Source: Lithodes maja (lineage: Eukaryota; Arthropoda; Malacostraca; Decapoda; Lithodidae). Taken from it: DNA of 64,000 nucleotides. The stretch lies in the NCBI GenBank assembly GCA_037953745.1, contig JBAKBP010007632.1, forward strand, positions 1-64,000, given 5' to 3'. The position numbers and the translations under genes are program-made. The notes beneath the pieces were generated by a model. That model saw only the letters and a program-made list of their open reading frames with translations. It was not told the DNA's origin and made no database searches. Below are positions 1 to 8,899 of the stretch, one piece after another; positions within the stretch are counted from its first letter, which is position 1, and every line of letters starts with the position of its first letter.

Positions 1-1509
1 CAACATTTCCCCACACACTCCATCTGTTCCTGGTGCTTTCCCCAACTTCACTCTTTTCATGGCTTCCCACACTTCTGACCTCCTGATCCCCACCTCCTCC
101 TCCACTACTTCTCTTCTTCTCCCTCCCATACCATATCCAGCTATGTTTGCTGGCTCTTCATTCCTTTCATTTAGCAACTCACTGAAGTACTCCCTCCATC
201 TTTCGACTCTCTCTTGCTTCTCGGCTAGCATTCTCCCATTCTTATCTTTCACACCCTTACTGTTTCCCTTGCTACCTTCCCTAACTTTCTTGACTTCTTT
301 CCAGAACAGTTTCTTACTCTCCCTCCATTTTACACTCAGATTCCTTCCAAATTCCTCATCTACTCTTCTCTTACTTTCCTTCACTACTCTCTTCACCACC
401 CTCTTACTCTCCACGTACCTCGCTCGTTTCTGTCTCTCGGAATCTTCATTCCCTCTACTACCCAACCACTCTCTATATGCTTTCTTCTTTTCTTCCACAG
501 CTATTCTTACCTCTTCTGTCCACCATGCTGTACCTTTCACTCCCCTCCCTCTTCTCCTCACTCCACACACCTCCTCACATGCTGCACAGATCTCATCCTT
601 AAACACCTTGCTCATCTCCTCCACTTCCTCCATAACTTCCAGGTCGAACCCACCTAGTCGTCTTTCCACTGCTCTCCTGTACTCCTCCCTGACTTCCTCC
701 TCCTGCAACCTCTCCACCCTCCTCACCATTCCACCCTCCTCTCGCCTCCCTCCCGCTCTCCTCACCCACTTCTTTTGTATCCTAACCTTAGCTACCACTG
801 CATAATGATCAGACAGACCCCCTCCAATACCCCTATACACCCTAGCATCCATCACAGATTTCTTCATTCGTTCATCCACACATACATAATCAATCAATGA
901 CTTTCGTTCCACCACTGTCTTATCCTTCATCGTCAACATCCGTTTCCACGTGTACCTGTGGATCATTCTGTGTCGGAAGAAGGTGTTGGCTATCCACAGC
1001 CTCCTCCCCACACATACGTCCACAAGTGCACAATCATTCCCATTCACCTCTGATGGTACCCCCCACCCTCCCACCACTCCCTCAACTTTCCTACCACCCA
1101 CCTTACCATTCATATCCCCAATCAGAAATATTCTTTCGTTCTTGTCAAACTTCTCCAGGCACGCCTCCACATTCATCCAGAACTCCTCTTTCTTTCTTTC
1201 AAGTATATCCTCTGTCGGGGCATACACGCATACAATCACCCACGTTTGTATTCCTACTTTCATTCTCACCCACACAATCCTTGAACCCACAGACCCATAC
1301 TCTCTTACACATTCCTTCCATTTGCTACTTACAAACAAACATGCACCTTCTCTCGCTGTTCCTTCACTCACTCCAGCACACACACCCATTCCACACTCCC
1401 ACTCTCTCACATCTGAACCTTTCCATTTGGTCTCTGTCATTCCACATACATCCAGCCTGGCATTCACTAACACTTCCTGAACCTCTCTCTCTTTTGTGCC
1501 ATCATTCAT
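1..1509 (-). CDS. LINE endonuclease-reverse transcriptase protein, partial
   Basis: An open minus-strand frame runs from an ATG at 1507-1509 to the window edge without a stop (about 503 codons). Endonuclease/exonuclease/phosphatase landmarks appear in order: MTETKW, VYAPTED, LIGDMNGKVGG, SLIDYVCVDE and GLSDHYAVVAKV, i.e. the catalytic Asp/Asn and SDH motifs of AP-like endonucleases. A lysine/glutamate-rich linker with AWWTEEV follows, and near the edge GKAPGTDGVCGEML, the usual entry into LINE RT. Such proteins nick target DNA and prime reverse transcription on it. The frame probably once started at 1533, but the TAG at 1522 cuts that off. Two long plus-strand frames over this region are antisense shadows. 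Confidence 0.82.
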   Translation of the reverse strand, partial: MNDGTKEREVQEVLVNARLDVCGMTETKWKGSDVREWECGMGVCAGVSEGTAREGACLFVSSKWKECVREYGSVGSRIVWVRMKVGIQTWVIVCVYAPTEDILERKKEEFWMNVEACLEKFDKNERIFLIGDMNGKVGGRKVEGVVGGWGVPSEVNGNDCALVDVCVGRRLWIANTFFRHRMIHRYTWKRMLTMKDKTVVERKSLIDYVCVDERMKKSVMDARVYRGIGGGLSDHYAVVAKVRIQKKWVRRAGGRREEGGMVRRVERLQEEEVREEYRRAVERRLGGFDLEVMEEVEEMSKVFKDEICAACEEVCGVRRRGRGVKGTAWWTEEVRIAVEEKKKAYREWLGSRGNEDSERQKRARYVESKRVVKRVVKESKRRVDEEFGRNLSVKWRESKKLFWKEVKKVREGSKGNSKGVKDKNGRMLAEKQERVERWREYFSELLNERNEEPANIAGYGMGGRRREVVEEEVGIRRSEVWEAMKRVKLGKAPGTDGVCGEML

Positions 1510-1740
1510 GCCACTAACATTCTACGTAGCCATTCTCAGAATGTCCGAAGGCATGTCCTTAGTCGGTCGTGGTTCGTCAACGTTGGTTCCGTCCGCATCC
1601 GAGGCTGTTCGCTCGTTTTTCTTTGCTTAGATATTTTTTCCGGGTGGGGGTCGCAAGCCCACCGACCCAACCTCTTTAGTCGCCTCTTACGACACGCAGA
1701 AGGCACGTGGGGCATATTCTATTCCCTAACCCCCAGGGCT
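1..1740 (-). mobile_element. APE-type LINE retrotransposon, 5' end (continues off the left edge)
   Basis: The minus strand reads, from about 1740 towards 1, as a LINE 5' leader followed by an endonuclease domain and the start of a reverse transcriptase. The leader contains a conserved-looking block around 1680-1700 (CTGCGTGTCGTAAGAGGCGA on the minus strand). The first coding stretch would begin at an ATG at 1533 but meets a TAG at 1522-1524, where a Trp codon is expected in a WNV-type motif, so this copy carries at least one nonsense change. The rest of the element lies outside the window. The LINE clade is not assigned; the 34636-35316 fragment has a similar RT style. Confidence 0.85.
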
Positions 1741-1794
1741 AAAACACTAAAAACACTAAACTCACTTTAAAAACACTTCACTCCCTTCAGGTCG

Positions 1795-2335
1795 CTTCAC
1801 TTACTTAAATAGGCCAAACCAAAAACAAAAATGTTGAAATACACACAAATAGGTTATCAGTGGTAATAGCCTAACCGAAAATTAAAACAAAACAAAATTA
1901 AATTTGAATACGCAGTGATAGCCGAACCGAAAACAATTATATGTTTATTTAAACAGAAATAGGCCACCAGGGGTTATAGCCTATCCTAACCGAAAACAAA
2001 AATTATGAAATACCGGTACACAGAAATAGGCCACCAGCGGTGATAGCCTAACTGAAAATTTAAAAAATTGAAGTACGCAGAAATAGGCCACCAGGGATGA
2101 TAGCCTAGAGTGCCTAGACTAACCGAAAACAAAAATAACCGAAAACAAAAATTATGAAATACCGGTACGCAGAAATAGGCCACCAGCGGTAATAGCCTAG
2201 ACTAACCGAAAACAAAAATAGCCAAAAACAAAAATTATGAAATACCAGTACGCAGAAATAGGCCACCAACGGTGATAGCCAAACTGAAAATTAAAAAATT
2301 GAAGTATGCAGAAATAGGCCACCAGGGATGATAGC
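1795..2335. repeat. AT-rich minisatellite, first half
   Basis: Degenerate tandem units of roughly 60-90 bp share the core AGAAATAGGCCACCAG followed by G/C-G-rich bases, GATAGCCTA, and an A-rich tail with GAAAACAAAAAT. Cores lie near 1955, 2021, 2080, 2170, 2252 and 2311, with a weaker one at 1846. Two alternating subtypes (CAGCGGTGATAG and CAGGGATGATAG) suggest a higher-order dimer. No coding capacity is credible. The array resumes at about 2876 after a LINE insertion. Confidence 0.85.
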
Positions 2336-2774
2336 CTTGACTACTTGTATTGAGTATTGTTCACATGTGTGGGGAGGTTCCTCTCACACCGCTCTCCTAG
2401 ACAAAGTTGAAAGGAAGGCCTTTCGTATCATTAACTCCCGTCCACTCACCAACTCTCTGCAATCTCTTTCTCTCCGCCGCAATGTTGCATCTCTCTCGCT
2501 ATTCTATCGCTACTATAATAATCAGTGTTCCTCAGAGCTATCCCAGTGCATACCACCTCCTTTACGTAGGGCACGTGGTACCCGTCTTGCAACTCAATCC
2601 CACCCCTACTCTGTGCAACTCTCCAACCCAAGAGTGAAACGTTACTCTCAAACTTTCTTCTACTCAACAGCTGAGCTCTGGAACTCTCTCCCAGAATCAG
2701 TCTTTCCCTCTTCCTATGACTTAAATTGCTTCAAACTCTGTGTGTCCAGGCATTTTGGCTCGAACGTCCCTTGA
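2336..2774 (+). pseudogene. Jockey-like LINE RT C-terminal fragment
   Basis: The open frame encodes the post-palm C-terminal domain of a Jockey/BS-type LINE protein: CIEYCSHVWGG, LLDKVERKAFRIINS, LSLRRNVASLSLFYRYY, RYSQTFFYSTAELWNSLPE. It has no RT catalytic motif because the copy is 5'-truncated. No internal stop is seen, so the insertion is moderately young or by chance undamaged. The family is very common in decapod genomes (established knowledge); the clade call rests on motif recognition only. Confidence 0.8.
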
Positions 2775-2875
2775 TTTTGGCCCTGTCACTCTTTCAACTA
2801 TGGGGGAGGCACTCGCTATAGGCAGTTATGCCTTTTGCCTCCCTCAATCACATAGAAAAACAAAAAAAAAACGAA
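2336..2875 (+). mobile_element. 5'-truncated Jockey-like LINE insertion
   Basis: A LINE 3' end interrupts the minisatellite: RT C-terminal coding sequence (to 2774), a short 3' UTR, then an A-rich tail at about 2854-2872. The flanking satellite phase resumes directly after the tail. The severe 5' truncation is typical of target-primed reverse transcription. Exact TSDs cannot be fixed because both flanks are A-rich satellite. Confidence 0.8.
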
Positions 2876-3085
2876 AATAAAAATAACCAAAAACAAAAAT
2901 TATGAAACAACGGTACGCAGAAATAGGCCACCAGCGGTGATAGCCTAACTGAAAATTTAAAAATTGAAGTACCGTACGCAGAAATAGGCCACCAGGGATG
3001 ATAGCCTAGACTAACCGAAAACAAAAATAACCAAAAACAAAAAAGTATGAAATATGCAGAAGTAGGCCACCAGGGGTGATATCCT
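2876..3085. repeat. AT-rich minisatellite, second half
   Basis: Further units of the 1795-2335 array, with cores near 2920, 2980 and 3057. They end in a poly-A and (TA)n stretch at 3094-3121. Together the two halves bracket the Jockey-like LINE, showing that the array predates the insertion. From 3122 to 3305 there is only AT-rich non-coding sequence. Confidence 0.8.
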
Positions 3086-3305
3086 ACCTAAAAAAGCAAA
3101 AAAAAAAAAAATATATATATAATAGAATATGTAACTAAATATACAATTCACCAAATAGAGATTATATAAAAATAAAGTGTAACTGCACACAAGGGGTTAA
3201 AATACTGTATCAACAGATGGCGCTGGTGTCACTAGTCAAGCAGGATTATATTTAGATAAACAAAGTTATCAGTCAAAGGTTACTACAAGATCATGCAAGC
3301 AACAA

Positions 3306-3912
3306 CTAAGCTGTCCACACTGCCCATGCTGTCCTCTTGCCATGTCCGGCGAAGCAGGAGACCGTGTCGCAGCCCGTCATAGCATGAAACATCGGTAGTG
3401 CCTGTGCTTTCTCAGGGCCCAGAGCCCGCGCCATCTCATGGGCTGCCAAGAACCGGAAAGCCTTGCCCGTGCCGAAGGACACCCACACTTCGGCTTCCTC
3501 CTCCAGGGTGCGTGCCAGAGCCACTGCCAGGACAACAACATCGGTGTCAACTGTGCGGATGAGGATCTTCTTGTGGCCATTGTAAGCAGCGTGGGCGGCA
3601 TGCAACATCATGCGGCTGTCGGCTTCTTCGTGGTTGCAAGGAGCCAGGGCTGCAGTATCTAGGAGCGATGGCTTGCTCAAGACATCATCTCCTTCAGTGA
3701 TGACCAGCTCCTTGTCTGCAAGCTGGAATGAGTCGTGGAGGACGCCAGAGAGGAAGCTGAACAGCTCTGTCTTGTTCTCGTCGACTCTGAGGAAGCTGGC
3801 CCAGTTCCCGGGGATCGTTGCACCACCCACCACCCGTCTTCTCACCCCTTTTCCGTGCTTGGCTCTTGCTGTACCCTTCAATGAGTCTGTATTGTAGCGG
3901 TCCCACACCAGG
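3306..3912 (-). pseudogene. Unknown large ORF, segment 4 (truncated C-terminus)
   Basis: The segment begins VWDRYNTDSLKGTARAK directly after the DNA element and carries the HEEADSR and DTDVVVL blocks. It ends WAVWTA-stop at 3306. From my recollection of the family, related proteins continue further and end in a Cys-rich CXC-type tail, so this copy seems to have lost its 3' end. What lies below 3306 is unrelated AT-rich sequence. Confidence 0.75.
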
Positions 3913-5449
3913 AGCGCGTTCAGTCTACCCTATCAGGCAATCCTGTTTCTGTTTGGGCAATCCTATTTATGATCGCGCAGACTGAACGACATTGATAGCC
4001 AAACATTGATTCTCGTCGCTGATTGGTCAGTGGCTATGAGCACGAAATTCAAATCTTGTTGGCGATGTCTACAAAGGTTTTAGGCCTGTAACATATGCGT
4101 TTTCGGTCTATTAATTTCAATCAATACATTTTATTAAAGTATATTATTATCCATCGATATAGACTATTGGCTAAGGTAGTCACAGTGTCAGCTACAGTCA
4201 GCAGCCTTGTTCAAGCTCAAGACAGACGGTAGGTTAGACTACCATCAGGCTTATTATATCTTGTAGTCTTATTAAGAAATGTTGACAAAGTTATTACGGT
4301 CCTTATCTGACAAAGGTAGCTCTTTCTTCCGGTGTAATTTTCAAACAATTCTCCGTTAGTCTATTTGGGAAATGAAAAGTAGATGTTCTTTTCCTGGCGA
4401 TGTAGGACTATGAATAGGCTAAACTATAGGCCTATAGTTTATATATATTGGCTATGTAGCCAGGCTGAATTAAATAGTAGCCTATATAGGCTATATTATC
4501 TCTTCCTGGCAATGTATGTATAGGCATGCTTTCTTTTTCTGACGATCTATGTGTATATATGCTATTTGCAAGCCTATATTTATGGAAGGTTAATTAATAT
4601 TATTTATTAACCATTAGATCACATTTGAAAATTGAACTATAGCGTGGTTAGGCTACCCTACTAGACATAGCTTAACTGACCTAACATACTTCGATGCAAT
4701 TATGCCTCAGAAATTGTTTTTAAGAAAGTAAATAGAGTAATCAATCAATAATATAGACAAGCGCCGAAAAACCTGTACATCAAGTTAGGCTATAACCCGT
4801 AAAATATAGGCTATCATTGGCATAGTAACATTACTAATATATAACTATAAAAATTAAATACAAACCGCATACAAAACATAATAATTAATCAATAATATAT
4901 ACAAATGCTCAAAAACCTGTACAACAAGTTATAACCCATTACAATATATCATTGGCATAGTAAAATTACCAATATATAACGAAACAAATTAGATAAATAC
5001 CGCAAAAAAAAAAACATTAACTCGTCGAGCCTCGAACCCTTGCGAGTAGGCTTACGGATTTAAAGGCGAAGTCGTTACCGGCTAGGCTATGCTTACTGCA
5101 CTGAAGTCTAGACGAAGTAGCTGCGAGGGTTGCGCTCCAAGTTGCTTGTTTTATGTTATATATAGCAAAATTGTCATGATAACTATGATTTTTATAGGTG
5201 TGCAACCTTATAATTTATATTGCGACACATATATAACATGGAGGGAGGCTAATTAAGCTTAATTATGATAATATAATGTCGAGGTGAGATTTAGGCTTAC
5301 TGTTATGATAGCTTCGCTAGTCACCTCCAGGGAGTGTTAGCGTGATCGCCGTCTGATTGCAAACAATCGCAAACGTGATTCATCGAATCAGAGGCGATCA
5401 CGTTCAGTAGAGCTATCCCGTTTGTGCGTTTGAGTAGACTGAACGCGCT
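3913..5449. mobile_element. 1.54-kb non-autonomous DNA element with 16-bp TIRs and a 5-bp TSD
   Basis: The left end AGCGCGTTCAGTCTAC (3913-3928) is the exact inverse of the right end (5434-5449). Both sides carry CCAGG (3908-3912 and 5450-5454) as a target duplication. Deleting the element and one CCAGG restores RLDL|VWDR in the host frame, which is strong evidence for a real transposition event. The interior is AT-rich, has no transposase-sized ORF and includes a tRNA-like stretch near 5025-5100. A 5-bp TSD with this TIR does not match a superfamily I can name. Confidence 0.88.
5025..5100 (-). other. tRNA-like sequence with A- and B-box motifs inside the DNA element
   Basis: On the minus strand TAGCCTAGCCGG fits the pol III A box and, about 45 nt on, GGTTCGAGGC fits the B box. 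The acceptor stem does not pair and the T stem is only partly complementary, so this is not a functional tRNA. It may be a tRNA pseudogene or a SINE head carried by the element. Confidence 0.45.
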
Positions 5450-6597
5450 CCAGGTCCAGTCGCGTGGCTTGATGGAGTTTTGAGAGTATGTAGGGCACAA
5501 AGACCTGCTGTGCATACTCGTTGAAGCTTTTTGCTGTAGCTGGCTTCAGCATCTGGATGATGACCGCTCCATCTAGCACAATGCAGCTGGTTGGAGGAAC
5601 CTCAGACTTGGGCTGACTGAGGTCTTCTAGACAAGCGAGAAGATCACTCTTGACACCCAGCCGGATGCCACCGCCATCTGATAGTGCAGGGGGGCAGGCT
5701 TGGTTTTCATGTTGGAAGAATTTCTCTAGATTCCCATCCCGGTTCTGGCACCCGATATACAGACGAGAGAACAGGTCCACGTCATTCTTCAGGGACTTCA
5801 TCTGCTGCTTGCCCTTTCCCGGAGGTTTTGAAGCAGGCTGACCGAAGATTTTAAGCTTGTTTCTGTGGATGGCATCTCCTATGGGTTTCGTTCTCTCCAC
5901 CAGGCGTTCTCTGACGAAGTTGTCAAACTGCAGCTGACCCACTTCGTGTGCATGGCGGAGGGCGTCTACAGCTCCAGGTGGCGCGATCTCCTTGGTGTCG
6001 AGTACAAGCAGATCTTAACTCTCCTCTTCAAATGGATTCCCAAAGTCGTCCATCACGTTGACCATCGACTGTACATCTTTCAGGAAAGCAGTCTGCACAC
6101 TTGCTGACTGGTCATGGTGCCTTGTGTCTTGTGGTCTGTTCCCCGGGTCAGTTTCATCGTGGAACTGTTCGATGAGCATGGCAATCTCTGGTCTTGCCAC
6201 CATCCACCGTCGTAGAACACTGGGGTTGTCAGTCAGGCCCACTGCACCTCCGTCTCCTTTGATGGCAGCATTGTTCTGCTCGTGGGCCTGATCGACGGGT
6301 ATGGCGGAGAACGACCTGTTCGTCTTCTGGACGGTGAAGTTCCCAGCTCGGAATTCCTGGGCTATTTCAGGGTGTGTCGTCGGCAGTTCCACCATGTCTC
6401 GCAGATGCACAGGAATCCAGCGCGTGTAGTTGGTGTGATCCAGGGCGTGGAACCACACTGCTAGTTCTCTCAGGGCATCTACGTACATCGCAAACGACGC
6501 TTGGCGCAGAGAGCGCACGTACACCAGGACCGTCACCTCCAGTTGCAGGACAGTTGCCCAGTAGTCGAACTGGGGGCAGGTCTCCGCTTTTTGCTGG
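5450..6597 (-). pseudogene. Unknown large ORF, segment 3
   Basis: After the A1 insertion the frame continues with CPQFDYWATVLQLE, then VYVRSLRQASFAMYVDAL, DQAHEQNNAAIKGDGGAVG and, after a TAA near 6015, LVLDTKEIAPPGAVDAL, SLKNDVDLFSRLYIGCQ and ATRLDL. The reading frame on both sides of the stop is the same. The segment ends where the 1.5-kb inverted-repeat element sits. Confidence 0.78.
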
Positions 6598-8415
6598 TGT
6601 TACGACCGGGCACTCGGGTACACTAGGGCTCTTACACAGGACTCGAGTATGGCTCGCTGCCACAACGGAAACACACGATCCCAACCCCAGAGTACTGCCA
6701 GCCGAACAAAAAACGCCACTACCCTCCAGAGTTCTATCTGCTATAACGGGGTATACAAGAACTCGGTACTAGCGTTTCACACAACAGACTAATAACAAGA
6801 CGGGAGTTATCTAGTCTGGTCAACAATCAAACAAAGAAGAAAGTACTACAACACTAAAGAATAGTGTTGGCCGAAGCCGAAGTAATCCACCCTTGAACTA
6901 AGAACTTAAGAAGTCCTCCACCCTCTACTTCGGATCGGCACTATTACGTTACGTTAAACAATAGTCCTCGAGCATCAAGCAAGGAATCTTCTGATAAGTT
7001 AGATGCTTCTCGAATACTCATAAGAAGTAAGTATCGGATTTTGAACAGCAATTTAATGAATAACTCACTGGTAATTAAAGGCTTTAAATTGACATAAGAA
7101 GAATTATAAGAATAAGCAATAGGATATGGCAAACATTAAGAAGAAGTACTCCGACAATGCACTGGCAATAGCCTACTAAGATTGTGCTCGTGGGCCACTA
7201 ATCTCTGAAGTAGCTAAGCGTGCCACACATGAAATCAATAGTGCATAAACAATAATATACATAAGGAGAAGCTTCAATACTATGCTGTATCTGCTGGTCG
7301 AGCAAAGTCTAGCTGGGATACATAAGGTTAAGAGACAATGGCTGAGCAAGCGGCTCGTAGCCTAGCGAGGTCCTTAAGACTGTGCGGCCAAATTACGTTA
7401 ATTGACGGGATGCTCTCTTGAGAGATCCAGATCACTAGTATCTGGTTCTCTCCTGGCGATCCTCTCAAAGTCAAGCAAATGAGATAGCACAGTGTTGGGT
7501 GGCAGAGGCAAAAGCCCTCACTCGCAACACAGTGCTAAACTCCCACGGTACACAGTCAGAAAGACCACCTAGGCGTTCCACGTCTCCGTTGCAATTGTAC
7601 TGGTTCAACCGCAACCTAGTACTCATAGGAAATCACAACTCAGAAACCCTATCCCAGTCTAGCATTGCCTAAACCAGCAGAAAACAGGAACATGAATAAT
7701 CGCACACAGGGAAATGCATATACGAGTGCAACAAACATCAATCAATCCTATCTAGTTAACCCTTCCAAAAATAGGCTATCTAACAGGCACTTATCTCGTG
7801 AGAACTCAAGCGATAATACTTTGGCTGACTAAATCTGCACCAAAGGGGTCATTGGTTAAAAAGGGACGAGAAGAGAAGAAGATAGGCTGTTCAGAGAGTA
7901 GAGAAAGTTCACATCAGTCGGAAGAATATGGATAGTTGCAAGGGATATGAGAAGTCGCTCTGCCTGATGAGTTCTAAAGAATTGTGGCGAGGACCTCTCC
8001 TTTTTATACTCGGCCCTCTAGCGGCATATCGCAAACTACTAAGGACCGCCCACTGACAATCATTACGTCATATTCTCTCTCAATCTGGGATCGACAAAGG
8101 ATTTCCCACGCGCTGAAGAGGGAGGAGGGAGGAGGGAATTAGGCCTACCTGCCCGCGTGGCGCACTCACTGGTCCTCTCATCATTACATATAAGTCCCAC
8201 ACACAATACTTATAACTAATGATATAAAATAGAACTCGTTGACTCAGATGAAAACAAAATACATATTTATAATACTTATAGTACAACGGCTCACATAAAC
8301 TAAGTTAGGAAACTCTACACAGACTACAGCCAAAGTTCCTGCCCTGACGATCCTAGCGAGAGTGGGGCCTGACTGGGCGTTCTGTACAGCATGCTCATAC
8401 TCGACATGCGTCACA
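6598..8415 (-). repeat. A1 3' LTR
   Basis: In sense orientation it begins TGTGACGCATG at 8415 and ends CGTAACA at 6598. It contains a TATA-like AGTATAAAAA near 8010-8019 and the conserved hairpin at 7412-7458. It matches the 12917-14735 copy almost perfectly. Confidence 0.95.
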
Positions 8416-8427
8416 CCTCCCCCAAGA
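8416..8427 (-). promoter_or_regulatory. A1 polypurine tract
   Basis: Sense strand CTTGGGGGAGG ends immediately before the TGTGACG start of the 3' LTR. This is the expected plus-strand primer position. Confidence 0.7.
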
Positions 8428-8899
8428 TTTTACTTGCTCAACCCTGAGCTAAAATCTGATACACAGAACCCCATCAAGCCCCTCACACCCAGCGACCGCA
8501 TGGCACTAAACAAAGCTGAGTTTATCACTAAAACACATCTTATTAAAAAAAAAATTCACATTTTATAACTCCTCCCAACAATAGTAAAAGACACAATATC
8601 ATGCTCCCAGAGCGAGCTTACAGCAGCTCAGCCGTTTGATAGTTCGTGGACTACTCAAACTCTATAGGCTATGACAAACTTATACAATTATCTATATCAA
8701 AAAGAAAGAGTTTTTTTATGATTTTTATATTTTAATATGTTTTTTTCCGGCTGCACTATAAGGGCAGCCTATTTTTCTTCTATACCAAACGCTCAACTCC
8801 TGCTTTACGACCCAATACGCTGGGCTACAACCGCGAGCCAACAAGCACCAAGCGCAAAATACTATTCAAACTAAAGCAGGAGGCTACCCGTGTGTCAAT

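Noticed and set aside
59..1517. Long plus-strand frames (248, 206 and 176 codons) rich in Ser, Leu, Pro
   Set aside because: They are antisense to the LINE endonuclease frame and have no motif; the minus frame has clear endonuclease signatures.
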